From Lentibacter algarum (GTDB taxonomy: Bacteria; Pseudomonadota; Alphaproteobacteria; Rhodobacterales; Rhodobacteraceae), in NCBI RefSeq assembly GCF_040580765.1, contig NZ_CP158687.1, positions 1,798,001 through 1,862,000 on the forward strand: a DNA stretch of 64,000 nt, given 5' to 3'. This document shows, piece by piece, positions 51,377-59,802 of the stretch (within the stretch, counting starts at the first letter, position 1; each line of letters begins with the position of its first letter). Under the pieces are notes generated by a model. That model was not told where the DNA came from, made no database searches, and saw only the letters and a program-made list of their open reading frames with translations. Made by a program: the position numbers and the translations under genes.

Positions 51377-52113
51377 TCGCCTCTCTGCCGATGTATGATC
51401 TGCCCGCGCTTCACAGTGCGAACGATCTTTTTTGGCAAGCCATCCGCGCCACTCTCGGCCACGGGCCAGCGGCTCTCACCCGCACAGGCGATCTCTGGGA
51501 TCACTGGCAATCGCCTGATCTCCTGCTCTCCCAGACCTGCGGCTTTCCCTACCGCGCGCGCCTCCACGGACATGTGCAGCTTGTCGCCACGCCTGACTTC
51601 GGCCTGCCCGACTGCCCCGCTGGCCACTACAACTCGGTCTTTGTCGCCCGCCGGACTGACAAAGTCAGCGCGCTCGAAGACCTTGCAGGCAAGCGCTTTG
51701 CCTTTAACGAGCCAATGTCCCAATCGGGCTGGGCCGCGCCCAAAGTGCATCTCGACAGTCTCGGCCTCGCCCATGGCCCCCTTGTCCAGACAGGCGGGCA
51801 CGCTCTGTCTGCCGCCGCCGTTGCCGAAGGCAGCGCCGATTTTGCAGCCCTTGATGCCCAGACATGGCGGCTTCTCACCCGCCACACCCCGCTTGGCGAG
51901 GCGCTCGACGTCGTCGCCCAGACCGCGCCCACACCAGCCCTGCCCTACATTACAAGCCTGACCCAAGATGCAGACGCACTCTTCGCCGCGATGAGCACAG
52001 CCCTCTCCACCCTTGATTCGGCCACACAAGACGCCCTTGGCCTTAAGGCTTTGGTCACCGTGCCGAGCCAAGATTACCTCGCAGTCGCCACACCAAAACC
52101 GCCTCAGATCTGA
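51373..52113 (+). CDS. PhnD-like phosphate/phosphonate-binding fold protein without signal peptide
   Basis: The 246-residue product resembles the periplasmic binding fold of PhnD (LPMYDLPALHSANDLFWQAI, LLLSQTCGFPYRARLHGHVQ, YNSVFVARRTDKVSALEDLA, GKRFAFNEPMSQSGWAAPKV, AVAEGSADFAALDAQTWRLL). It lacks a signal peptide and no ABC permease is adjacent, so it may act in the cytosol as a ligand-binding or sensory protein. It is translationally coupled to the TerB pair, which is unusual for a transport component. Confidence 0.75.
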   Translation: MIASLPMYDLPALHSANDLFWQAIRATLGHGPAALTRTGDLWDHWQSPDLLLSQTCGFPYRARLHGHVQLVATPDFGLPDCPAGHYNSVFVARRTDKVSALEDLAGKRFAFNEPMSQSGWAAPKVHLDSLGLAHGPLVQTGGHALSAAAVAEGSADFAALDAQTWRLLTRHTPLGEALDVVAQTAPTPALPYITSLTQDADALFAAMSTALSTLDSATQDALGLKALVTVPSQDYLAVATPKPPQI

Positions 52114-52168
52114 TCTTTTCATCAAACCCCTTGCGCAACATAGGGGGCTTCTGGCATCGTGCCCGAAG

Positions 52169-52180
52169 ATTTGATCAAAT
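52169..52180. promoter_or_regulatory. ATTTGATCAAAT palindrome before the first GS-like gene
   Basis: A perfect 12-bp palindrome ends 12 nt before the ATG at 52193. The same core TTTGATCAAAT recurs before the amidotransferase gene at 53546-53556. A shared site at two starts in one pathway suggests an operator of a local regulator. Confidence 0.5.
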
Positions 52181-52192
52181 TATGGCGACCCC

Positions 52193-53506
52193 ATGTTACC
52201 CGACTTAAGTTCTCTTCGTATCGCGGCCTCTGACCTAAACGGAAGGATGCGCGGCAAGCGCCTGCCCGCCGATTTTATGCGCAAAGTCGAAAACGGCGCA
52301 GTCCGTATGCCCCTCTCGGTTCTCAATGTCGATATTTGGGGTGCAGACATCGATGATAACCCGCTGGTTTTTGAAACTGGTGACCGCGACGGCTATATGC
52401 AGCCCACAGGCCGCGGCGCTGTTCCGATGCCATGGTTGTCTGATGACGCCTATCTCATGCCCGCCACCATGCTCAAAGAAGACCAGACCCCCTTTGAGGG
52501 CGACCCACGCCGCGCGCTTGAACGCGTGCTTGAGCGCTACACGGCCAAAGGCTGGGAAGTTCGCGCTGCCGCGGAAATGGAATTCTATCTTGTCGATGAC
52601 AGTGGCGAGACGCCCGTGCAGGTCAAGAACCCGCGCACTGGCCGCCCGCTTGTCGGCGCCAATATCCTCTCACTGGCCGAGCTTGACGCCTTCGAACCCT
52701 TCTTCAACTCGCTTTATCGCGCCTGTGATATGATGGATATCCCCGCACAAACAGCGATTTCAGAGGTCGGAACAGGCCAGTTTGAGATTGATATCAATCA
52801 CCGCGAAGCCATGGAAGCCGCTGACAACGCTTGGCTTTTCAAGACAATGGTCAAAGGCATCGCGCGCCAGCACAATATGGCGGCAACCTTCATGCCAAAG
52901 CCCTTCGCAGGCGACGCTGGCACAGGCCTTCATGTGCATTTCTCGGTTGTGGACGCTGACGGCAATAACGTCTTTGATGACGGCTCAGAGGAAGGAAATG
53001 ACACCCTGCTCCACGCTGTTGCTGGCTGCCTTGAGGCCATGCGCGCTTCGACACTCGTGTTTGCGCCCCACGGCCCAAGCTATGACCGGATCGTGCCAGG
53101 CGAACACGCTCCAATTTCGGTTTGTTGGGGCTATGAAAACCGCACCGCCGCAATCCGTATCCCCGCAGGCCCGCCCGCTGGGCGGCGCATCGAGCACCGT
53201 ATCGCTGGCGGAGACACCAATATCTATCTTCACCTCGCCGCTGTGCTTGGGGCCGCTATCGACGGTATCGAGCGCAAGGCGACACCCCCCGCCCCGATCA
53301 CAGGCAATGCCTATGAAGGTGAGCACCCCGAGCTTGTGACCAATTGGAACGACGCCATTGATCTCTTTGAAAATGATCCACTAATCGCCCAAATCTTCCA
53401 TCCTCGGTTGATCGAAAACTTGGTGATGACCAAGCGCCAAGAGCTGCGGCTGCTGGCCGATATCCCGCCCGAAGACCATTGGATGACATATCTGGAAACT
53501 GTTTAA
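52193..53506 (+). CDS. Glutamine synthetase family gamma-glutamyl ligase, copy 1 (PuuA-like)
   Basis: The 437-residue product has the GS fold but the length and N-terminus of PuuA-type ligases, not of GlnA. Active-site blocks: AAEMEFYLVDD, SEVGTGQFEIDINH, GTGLHVHFSVVD, ENRTAAIRIPAG and GRRIEHRIAGGDTNIYLHLA. Such enzymes attach glutamate to an amine (for example putrescine) with ATP. It is followed by the amidotransferase after 59 bp. The substrate is not evident from sequence. Confidence 0.85.
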   Translation: MLPDLSSLRIAASDLNGRMRGKRLPADFMRKVENGAVRMPLSVLNVDIWGADIDDNPLVFETGDRDGYMQPTGRGAVPMPWLSDDAYLMPATMLKEDQTPFEGDPRRALERVLERYTAKGWEVRAAAEMEFYLVDDSGETPVQVKNPRTGRPLVGANILSLAELDAFEPFFNSLYRACDMMDIPAQTAISEVGTGQFEIDINHREAMEAADNAWLFKTMVKGIARQHNMAATFMPKPFAGDAGTGLHVHFSVVDADGNNVFDDGSEEGNDTLLHAVAGCLEAMRASTLVFAPHGPSYDRIVPGEHAPISVCWGYENRTAAIRIPAGPPAGRRIEHRIAGGDTNIYLHLAAVLGAAIDGIERKATPPAPITGNAYEGEHPELVTNWNDAIDLFENDPLIAQIFHPRLIENLVMTKRQELRLLADIPPEDHWMTYLETV

Positions 53507-53545
53507 GCCCCTCTTGCGCGGTTCATCAGGCCGCAATAGTCTGGG

Positions 53546-53556
53546 TTTGATCAAAT
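53546..53556. promoter_or_regulatory. TTTGATCAAAT site before the amidotransferase gene
   Basis: TTTGATCAAAT ends 9 nt before the ATG at 53566, overlapping or just upstream of the ribosome-binding site. It repeats the core of the palindrome at 52169-52180. Confidence 0.45.
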
Positions 53557-53565
53557 AGGTGACAC

Positions 53566-54255
53566 ATGAAAATCGGTATTTTGCAAACGGGGCATGCACC
53601 CGACGAGCTTCTGGCAACAGAAGGCGATTATGACGCTATGTTCCGCAGTCTTCTCTCAGGAGAAGGCTTCACGTTTGAAACTTTCAATGTCGTTGATGGC
53701 GCATTTCCGAGCGGGCCAGAGGCCGCAGATGCCTGGCTCATCACAGGCTCCAAGCACGGCGCCTATGAAGACCACGCTTGGATCCCGCCCCTCGAAGACC
53801 TGATCCGCGCGATCAGCGCCACAGCAAAGCCCCTGATCGGCATTTGCTTTGGTCACCAAATCATCGCGCAGGCTCTGGGCGGCAAGGTCGAGAAGTTCGC
53901 AGGCGGCTGGGCCGTAGGCCGTCAAACCTATGATATGGATGGCAAAAAGCTCGCCGTAAACGCATGGCACCAAGATCAAGTTGTCGCCCTGCCTGCTGCC
54001 ACCAAAGTCCTCGCGGGCAACGCCCATTGTGAAAACGCCGTACTGATGATCGGTGAAAATACCCTGACAATCCAGCCACACCCTGAGTTTGGCGCAGGTG
54101 TCATCGCGGGGCTGATCGCCCATCGGGGCGGGGCCGTGCCAGCCGAGCTTCTGAACGCGGCAAAAGCCGAACTTGAAAACACAACAAACCGCGGCATCTT
54201 CCGCGATATGATGGTCGCGCATCTCAAACGCCAGACAGCAGAGGCCACATCATGA
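53566..54255 (+). CDS. Class I glutamine amidotransferase-like hydrolase (PuuD-role candidate)
   Basis: The 229-residue product has a complete class I amidotransferase triad: Cys in LIGICFGHQIIAQALGG (about 98), His and Glu in TIQPHPEFGAGVIAG (about 165-167). It resembles GuaA-type glutaminase domains in sequence. In this locus it most likely hydrolyses the gamma-glutamyl amide of an oxidised amine, the role of PuuD. It overlaps the next gene by 4 bp. Confidence 0.82.
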   Translation: MKIGILQTGHAPDELLATEGDYDAMFRSLLSGEGFTFETFNVVDGAFPSGPEAADAWLITGSKHGAYEDHAWIPPLEDLIRAISATAKPLIGICFGHQIIAQALGGKVEKFAGGWAVGRQTYDMDGKKLAVNAWHQDQVVALPAATKVLAGNAHCENAVLMIGENTLTIQPHPEFGAGVIAGLIAHRGGAVPAELLNAAKAELENTTNRGIFRDMMVAHLKRQTAEATS

Positions 54256-55613
54256 ACGATGAATGGACAAGCCAACTTCCCGAAGCCGCCCAAGCCTATC
54301 TCGAAGGCCGTAAGCTTGACGAGGTCGAGTGTATCATCTCCGATCTGCCCGGCATCGCCCGCGGCAAGGCGGTTCCTGCAACAAAATTTATGCGGCAGGA
54401 GTATTTCCACCTTCCCGACAGCATCTTTTACCAGACCATCACTGGCGACTGGGGTGAAGCTGCAGGCGACGACGGATTTATAGAGCGAGACATGATCCTG
54501 CGCCCTGACATGAGCACAGCAACAGCCGCGCCATGGACAGGAGACTGGACCCTCCAGATCATTCATGACGCCTATGATCGCAAAAACAAACCGATCGAAT
54601 TTGCGCCCCGCAACGTGCTCAAGCGCGTGGTCGAGCTCTATCGAAAGCAAGGTCTTGAGCCCGTTGTTGCGCCGGAGATGGAGTTTTTCCTCGTGGCGCG
54701 CAACATCGACCCCGCCAAAAAGATCGAGCCAATGATGGGCCGTTCGGGCCGCCCTGCCGCAGCGCGTCAGGCCTATTCCATGACTGCCGTTGACGAATTC
54801 GGCCCCGTGATCGACGACATCTATGATTTCGCCGAAGCGCAAGGCTTTGAGATCGACGGGATCACCCAAGAAGGCGGCGCAGGCCAGCTTGAAATCAACC
54901 TTGTGCATGGCGACCCTGTGAAGCTCGCCGATGAGGTTTTCTTCTTCAAACGTCTCATCCGCGAAGCCGCCATGCGCCACGATTGCTACGCCACATTCAT
55001 GGCCAAGCCCATTGCCGACGAGCCAGGCTCTGCCATGCACATTCATCATTCGGTTCTTGATATAGAGACAGGGCAGAATATCTTTTCTGGGCCGCAAGGC
55101 GGCGAGACGGACGCGTTTTTTCACTACATCGCGGGTTTCCAAAATCATCTGCCCGCCGCAATCGCAGTTATCGCGCCCTATGTTAACTCCTATCGCCGCT
55201 ACGTGCGCGAACACGCCGCTCCAATCAATCTTGAGTGGGGCCGCGACAACCGTACCACAGGTATCCGCGTCCCCCTCTCCAGCCCCAAGTCGCGGCGCGT
55301 CGAGAACCGCCTCGCAGGGATGGATTGCAACCCTTATCTCGGCATCGCGGTGTCGCTCGCCTGTGGCCTCATTGGCCTCAATGAAGAGAAGCGCCCCGAC
55401 CGCCAGTTCAAGGGCGATGCCTATGAAGGCGAAGAGGATATCCCGCGCGAAATGGGCGCAGCCCTTGATCTCTTTGACGAAGCCAGCGCGCTACACGAAG
55501 TGCTCGGCCCAGAGTTTGCCCGCGTCTATTCCATCGTGAAACGCGCCGAATATGAAGAGTTCCTCGGCGTCATCTCGCCTTGGGAGCGTGAACACCTCTT
55601 GCTCAACGTTTGA
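54252..55613 (+). CDS. Glutamine synthetase family gamma-glutamyl ligase, copy 2 (PuuA-like)
   Basis: The 453-residue GS-fold ligase has PEMEFFLVARNIDPAKK, QEGGAGQLEINLVHGDPVKL, GSAMHIHHSVLDIETGQNIF, DNRTTGIRVPLSSPKSRRVE and NRLAGMDCNPYLGIAVSLAC. It is clearly a different subgroup from copy 1 (extra KKIEPMMGRSGRPAA insertion and longer N-terminus), so the two probably differ in amine substrate. It is coupled to the amidotransferase by a 4-bp overlap and followed 1 bp later by the FAD oxidoreductase. Confidence 0.87.
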   Translation: MNDEWTSQLPEAAQAYLEGRKLDEVECIISDLPGIARGKAVPATKFMRQEYFHLPDSIFYQTITGDWGEAAGDDGFIERDMILRPDMSTATAAPWTGDWTLQIIHDAYDRKNKPIEFAPRNVLKRVVELYRKQGLEPVVAPEMEFFLVARNIDPAKKIEPMMGRSGRPAAARQAYSMTAVDEFGPVIDDIYDFAEAQGFEIDGITQEGGAGQLEINLVHGDPVKLADEVFFFKRLIREAAMRHDCYATFMAKPIADEPGSAMHIHHSVLDIETGQNIFSGPQGGETDAFFHYIAGFQNHLPAAIAVIAPYVNSYRRYVREHAAPINLEWGRDNRTTGIRVPLSSPKSRRVENRLAGMDCNPYLGIAVSLACGLIGLNEEKRPDRQFKGDAYEGEEDIPREMGAALDLFDEASALHEVLGPEFARVYSIVKRAEYEEFLGVISPWEREHLLLNV

Positions 55614-55614
55614 T

Positions 55615-56916
55615 ATGAACCTTCTTTACTCAAACGACACGCAAGGCGCCTTCCCGCGCAGCTGGTATGCCGCGACCGCTCACGAGCGCACACCAGCGCC
55701 CCAGCTTCGAGGCGATGCCGCCGCAGATATCTGCGTTGTCGGAGGCGGCTTCACAGGACTCTCCGCTGCGCTTCACTTGGCCGAGCGCGGCTACTCTGTC
55801 GCGCTCATTGAAGCGCACCGTGTCGGCTTTGGCGCGTCAGGCCGCAATGGCGGCCAGCTCGGCTCTGGCCAACGCGTCGAGCAAACCGATCTTGAGAAAA
55901 TGGTTGGCGACGCCGAGGCACGAAAGCTCTGGGAGCTTGCAGAAAACGCCAAAGACCTCGTTAAGCAGCTGATCTCAAAACACAACATAGACTGCGATCT
56001 CAAACCAGGCATCGCCCATGCAACGTTTTCCGCCTCAGAAACCGCCCATGAACACGCCTATGTCGAGCACCTCCAAAGCCGCTACGGCTACGATCAAATC
56101 ACCGCTCTGAGCGAGGAGGCTTTACGCGCACTTTGCCCCTCGCCTCGCTACAAGGGCGGCTCGCTTGATATGGGGGCGGCACATCTGCACCCGCTGAATT
56201 ACGCCTTGGGCCTTGCGCGCGCCTGCGAAAACGCTGGTGTCACCTTTTATGAAAGCACCCACGTCCATCACATCGAAGACGGGGCTAAAGTCACTTTGCG
56301 CTGCGACACTGGCCGCGTCTTGGCCGATCATGTGATCCTTGCGGCCAATGGCTACCTCGGCGGGCTCAACCGCCGCGTCGCAGGCCGCGTCATGCCAATC
56401 AACAATTTTATCGCCGCGACTGAGCCGCTCGGAGAAGACGCGGCGCGCGTGCTCACCAAAGACATTGCCGTGGCCGACAGCAAATTCGTTGTTAATTATT
56501 TCCGCCTCTCGTCAGACAATCGCCTCCTCTTCGGCGGCGGAGAAAGTTACGGATATAAGTTCCCCGATATCGACAAAACCGTGCGCAAACCAATGATCGA
56601 TATCTACCCACACCTCAAAGACATACGCTTTGATTATACATGGGGCGGCACCCTCGCCATCACGATGAAGCGCCTGCCTTATCTCGCGCGCCTTGCGCCC
56701 AATATCCTCTCCGCTTCGGGCTACTCGGGCCATGGCGTCGGAACAGCCACTCAGGCGGGCAAGCTCATGGCCGATGCGATCGCAGGCGAGGCCACGGGGT
56801 TTGACACAATGGCGCGCATCCCCAACACGCCCTTCCCGGGCGGAGCAGCCCTGCGCACCCCGCTCCTCACCCTCGCCATGACATGGTATGCCCTGCGCGA
56901 CCGCCTCGGCGTCTAA
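55615..56916 (+). CDS. puuB: FAD-dependent gamma-glutamyl-amine oxidoreductase (PuuB-like)
   Basis: The 433-residue DAO-fold flavoprotein has the dinucleotide motif CVVGGGFTGLSAALHLAERG (about 38-57), ASGRNGGQLGSGQRVEQTDL, and the C-terminal YSGHGVGTATQAGKLMADAI. This matches PuuB, which oxidises gamma-glutamyl-putrescine to the aldehyde with release of ammonia and hydrogen peroxide. The ATG 55615 is right after the GS stop; the upstream frame at 55552 is not family-like. No aldehyde dehydrogenase (PuuC) is adjacent. Confidence 0.87.
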   Translation: MNLLYSNDTQGAFPRSWYAATAHERTPAPQLRGDAAADICVVGGGFTGLSAALHLAERGYSVALIEAHRVGFGASGRNGGQLGSGQRVEQTDLEKMVGDAEARKLWELAENAKDLVKQLISKHNIDCDLKPGIAHATFSASETAHEHAYVEHLQSRYGYDQITALSEEALRALCPSPRYKGGSLDMGAAHLHPLNYALGLARACENAGVTFYESTHVHHIEDGAKVTLRCDTGRVLADHVILAANGYLGGLNRRVAGRVMPINNFIAATEPLGEDAARVLTKDIAVADSKFVVNYFRLSSDNRLLFGGGESYGYKFPDIDKTVRKPMIDIYPHLKDIRFDYTWGGTLAITMKRLPYLARLAPNILSASGYSGHGVGTATQAGKLMADAIAGEATGFDTMARIPNTPFPGGAALRTPLLTLAMTWYALRDRLGV

Positions 56917-56934
56917 CGCATCCTCCCAAAAATC

Positions 56935-57020
56935 CGCCCCCGTCTTTCTCTTTCCCTAAATATCCCGGGGGAGTGGGGGCTGGCCCCACCAAATAAGGGG
57001 GTCTGGGGGCAACGCGCCCA
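56935..57020. repeat. Rhodobacterales-type G-rich intergenic element
   Basis: After puuB comes a pyrimidine-rich stretch, TAAATATCCCGGGGGAGT, a hairpin GTGGGG-N5-CCCCAC (56973-56989), then AAATAAGGGGGTCTGGGGG. Elements with AAATA-T-CCGGGGG followed by G-rich and C-rich arms recur between genes in many Rhodobacteraceae genomes as I remember them. Here it sits between convergent puuB and the SHMT-like gene and may help termination. Confidence 0.45.
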
Positions 57021-57047
57021 GCGGGTCGCGCGCATCAGCGCATGACA

Positions 57048-58367
57048 CTACGCATGAATAAAATGCACGCGATCAAACTCACCTCGCCACGCCGCAACAT
57101 CGCGCGCAACAGCCTCGGCATCATTGCCCAAAAGCCCGCGCGCAATCAGCGCGGCCAGCCTTGGCGCATCCGCCGCCGTCATGCCCCAGCGTACAAGCTC
57201 GGGCGTGCCGATCCGAAGGCCATTCATGTCACCCGTCACCGTCTCGATCGGCAGGCCAATCCCGCAGGCCAGAAAGCCAGCTTGCCGCAGCTTTTTGCTC
57301 GCCGCCTGTCCACCACCAAAGCCCGCCGCCTCAAGCGCAAACTGGTGGCTCTGCGTCGCACCGTGCTTACCTTCAAACACAGGCAGCCCTTCCGCCTTCA
57401 GCGCCCCAGCCAAAGCCTGCGCCATAGCAATCATCTCGGCTGCGTAGCCTTGCCCAAAGTCGCGCCAGTCCAGCAGTGTCACAGCCAATGCCGCCGATTT
57501 CGCCGCATCAAAGTTTGCCGTCATGCCCGGGAAGGCAATCGCATCGAGCCGCTTCACCAGCTCCGCGTCATTGCTCACAATCAAGCCGCCAGCTGGTCCA
57601 CCAAGGCTTTTATAGGTGCTCATCGTCATCAGATGCGCGCCTTCACTCAACGGATTCCGCCAAGCCTTACCAGCAATAATTCCACATTGATGTGCAGCAT
57701 CAAACAAAAGCACAGCGCCCACTTCGTCGGCAATCTCACGCACTTGCGCCACAGGATGTTCATACAGGTTAAGGCTCCCGCCCAGCGAAATAAGCTTGGG
57801 GTTTTCAACTCTCGCCAGCGCGCGCAAGCCATCGACATCAACGGTATAGCCGTCTGCCAAAACAGGCGCATCGATCACACGCAGACCATAAAGCCCCGCA
57901 CAGCCTGCCGCATGGTGCGTCACATGCCCACCAATGCTCGCAGGAGGTGCAATGATCGTGTCGCCAGGTTTGCAGCTCGCCATGAAGGCATAGAGATTGG
58001 CAATCGCCCCAGATGGCACGCGAATCTCGGCAAATTGCGCCTCGAAGACTTCACAGGCCAGTGCAGCCGCGATCACCTCGATCTCCTCAATCGCCTCAAG
58101 CCCCATCTCGTATTTGTCACCAGGGTAGCCCAGCGAGGGCCGCGAGCCGATCCCGCTCGAGAGAAGCGCCTCGGCGCGCGGGTTCATCACGTTGGTCGCA
58201 GGGTTGAGGTTAAAGCACTCTGCCTCGTGAATGCGCTTGTTGTCGGCTGCCAGCGCCTCGATCCGTGCGAGCACATCGCTCGAGGCCGCGGCCCCTGTTT
58301 CACCCGCCACACGCATCACAAGGCTTTCGCAACCTGTCGGAACCCAGTTTCTCTTTTGCAACGTCAT
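57048..58367 (-). CDS. SHMT-like PLP-dependent enzyme
   Basis: The 439-residue product has the fold-type I architecture of serine hydroxymethyltransferase: CFNLNPATNVMNPRAEALLS, GYPGDKYEMGLEAIEEIEV, FDAAHQCGIIAGKAWRNPLS and the PLP lysine in HLMTMSTYKSLGGPAGGLIV (family: THKxLRGPRGG). The differences from canonical GlyA suggest a specialised member such as 2-methylserine hydroxymethyltransferase or another beta-hydroxy amino acid lyase. ATG 58367 has GGAG 8 nt upstream. A LysR gene is divergent 102 bp away and is the likely regulator. Confidence 0.8.
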   Translation of the reverse strand: MTLQKRNWVPTGCESLVMRVAGETGAAASSDVLARIEALAADNKRIHEAECFNLNPATNVMNPRAEALLSSGIGSRPSLGYPGDKYEMGLEAIEEIEVIAAALACEVFEAQFAEIRVPSGAIANLYAFMASCKPGDTIIAPPASIGGHVTHHAAGCAGLYGLRVIDAPVLADGYTVDVDGLRALARVENPKLISLGGSLNLYEHPVAQVREIADEVGAVLLFDAAHQCGIIAGKAWRNPLSEGAHLMTMSTYKSLGGPAGGLIVSNDAELVKRLDAIAFPGMTANFDAAKSAALAVTLLDWRDFGQGYAAEMIAMAQALAGALKAEGLPVFEGKHGATQSHQFALEAAGFGGGQAASKKLRQAGFLACGIGLPIETVTGDMNGLRIGTPELVRWGMTAADAPRLAALIARGLLGNDAEAVARDVAAWRGEFDRVHFIHA

Positions 58368-58406
58368 GATCGCTCTCCAAATTTCTTTACAGAACGGTGG
58401 CGCAGA

Positions 58407-58422
58407 TTGGCGCTTGCGGCAA
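58407..58422. promoter_or_regulatory. Possible LysR-type box (TTG-N10-CAA)
   Basis: TTGGCGCTTGCGGCAA is a loose dyad with T-N11-A type spacing in the 102-bp gap between the SHMT-like gene and its divergent LysR gene. The position is right for a LysR autoregulatory site, but the match is weak. Confidence 0.3.
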
Positions 58423-58469
58423 ACCAGAAAGACATTAACTTTGCTTTAGAAAAACTAAGGCTAGATTTC

Positions 58470-59333
58470 ATGGCGCTTGCACCTCCCCGCCCAAAGGGCC
58501 CACCACTCAACGCCCTGCGCGCCTTTGAAGCTGCGGCAAGGCTTGGCAGTTTTGCCGCGGCAGCCGAAGAGCTAAGCGTGACAGCAGGCGCGATCTCTCA
58601 GCACATCAAACAGATCGAAGGCTGGGCTGGAACCACCTTGTTTGTGCGTCGCGCACAAGGGGTCGCACTGACATCTGCGGGCCGTACGCTTCTCGCGCCA
58701 CTCACCCTTGCCTTTGACAATATCTCTGACGCGACAAGCCTCTTGCGCACACTTAGCCCCAAACCAACGCTCAATATCGCAACCCTGCCCAGTATCGCAC
58801 AGCTCTGGCTACAGCCGCGTCTTGCGCAAGTGCGCGCCGCCCTTGGCGCCACAAGCCTATCGGTCTATGCACTGGAAACGCCACCAGATATGCGCCGCGC
58901 GCCGTTTGATTGCAGTCTGTTCCTACAAAAGCCCACAGGATCGACGCATGAAACGGTACTCGTCCAAGACAGCCTCTTGCCCGTCTGCGCGCCAAGCGTC
59001 GCCGCACGCCTCAAAGCGCCACAAGATCTCGCGAACGAAACTTTGCTCTATGATGAAAGCTGGCACGATGACTGGCCAATCTGGACCAAAGCCCACGGCT
59101 TGTCTCTCCCGCCCAGCCAAGACCTTGCACGCTATTCGCTCTATGCACTCGCTGTGGCCGACGCCAGAGCAGGTTTTGGCGTCCTGATGGGGCATATGCC
59201 CCTCGTACAGAACGCCCTCGACACAGGAGAGCTGGTCGCACCCTTCAATATGCCCCTGACAAGCGATAAAGCTTTGGTGTTGCAGCTCGGCCAGAATGTC
59301 CCGCAGGATCTGGCCAGCCTACTGACGGCCTAA
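58470..59333 (+). CDS. LysR family transcriptional regulator (GcvA-like)
   Basis: The 287-residue product has the N-terminal winged HTH (LNALRAFEAAARLGSFAAAA, EELSVTAGAISQHIKQIEGW) and a LysR substrate-binding domain from about residue 95. The opening PPLNALRAFEAAARLGSF and VTAGAISQHIKQIE are typical of the GcvA group that often controls amino-acid or one-carbon genes. ATG 58470 is used. The same frame stays open upstream to 57042 antisense to the SHMT-like gene, but that part is a shadow. The 3' end overlaps holC by 4 bp, tail to tail. Confidence 0.87.
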   Translation: MALAPPRPKGPPLNALRAFEAAARLGSFAAAAEELSVTAGAISQHIKQIEGWAGTTLFVRRAQGVALTSAGRTLLAPLTLAFDNISDATSLLRTLSPKPTLNIATLPSIAQLWLQPRLAQVRAALGATSLSVYALETPPDMRRAPFDCSLFLQKPTGSTHETVLVQDSLLPVCAPSVAARLKAPQDLANETLLYDESWHDDWPIWTKAHGLSLPPSQDLARYSLYALAVADARAGFGVLMGHMPLVQNALDTGELVAPFNMPLTSDKALVLQLGQNVPQDLASLLTA

Positions 59334-59797
59334 GCGCCTTCACTTTCAGCCTTTTTCTCCCAGCGTCCGCTCTCTTCGGACCAGTACTCGGCGGCACAGC
59401 CCGCACCCGTCAGGGTCTTCCACTGTCCGCGTGCGACCGACACAGCCTCTTCTTCATACCCATTGAAGACAAGGCAGACCCGCTCAAGCCTGTTGACTTC
59501 CTCAGCGCTCACAGCGGCCCCATCAATCGCCATCAGGCAGGTCGCCCCATTGGGCAGATCGGCAGTTTCGGTGAGCAAAACAGGCTGCTGCGCGTCATGT
59601 GGCCCACCCGAAAGACCGTGGGGCAAAAAGCTCTCAGGCCGCCCACCCCAAAGCTTCTCGTCAAGCCATTCAAGCCGTCCGCGCTCAGGTCCACGCACAG
59701 CGACTTTCCAGCCACGCGAAAGCGATGCCTCCAAAAGCTGCGGCAGCGCCTGCTCCAGCGGACGCCGCGTCAGATGGTAAAACATCGCCTTGCCCAT
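59330..59797 (-). CDS. holC: DNA polymerase III subunit chi
   Basis: The 155-residue product resembles HolC: AMFYHLTRRPLEQALPQLLE, EASLSRGWKVAVRGPERGRL, WGGRPESFLPHG and VCLVFNGYEEEAVSVARGQW. Chi links the clamp loader to SSB. It lies 5 bp after pepA, on the same strand; pepA-holC is a common gene pair in proteobacteria. The start ATG 59797 could alternatively be the Met at residue 5. Confidence 0.88.
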   Translation of the reverse strand: MGKAMFYHLTRRPLEQALPQLLEASLSRGWKVAVRGPERGRLEWLDEKLWGGRPESFLPHGLSGGPHDAQQPVLLTETADLPNGATCLMAIDGAAVSAEEVNRLERVCLVFNGYEEEAVSVARGQWKTLTGAGCAAEYWSEESGRWEKKAESEGA

Positions 59798-59802
59798 GTG
59801 GA

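Noticed and set aside
53976..55214. 412-codon minus-strand open frame across the GATase and second GS-like genes
   Set aside because: It is the mirror of two well-supported plus-strand genes, shows no domain, and its composition is typical of an antisense frame.
57042..58469. Open frame of 763 codons on the plus strand running from 57042 into the LysR gene
   Set aside because: Only the part from 58470 has LysR similarity. The upstream part is antisense to the SHMT-like gene and is rich in Arg/His as expected of a shadow frame in GC-rich DNA.
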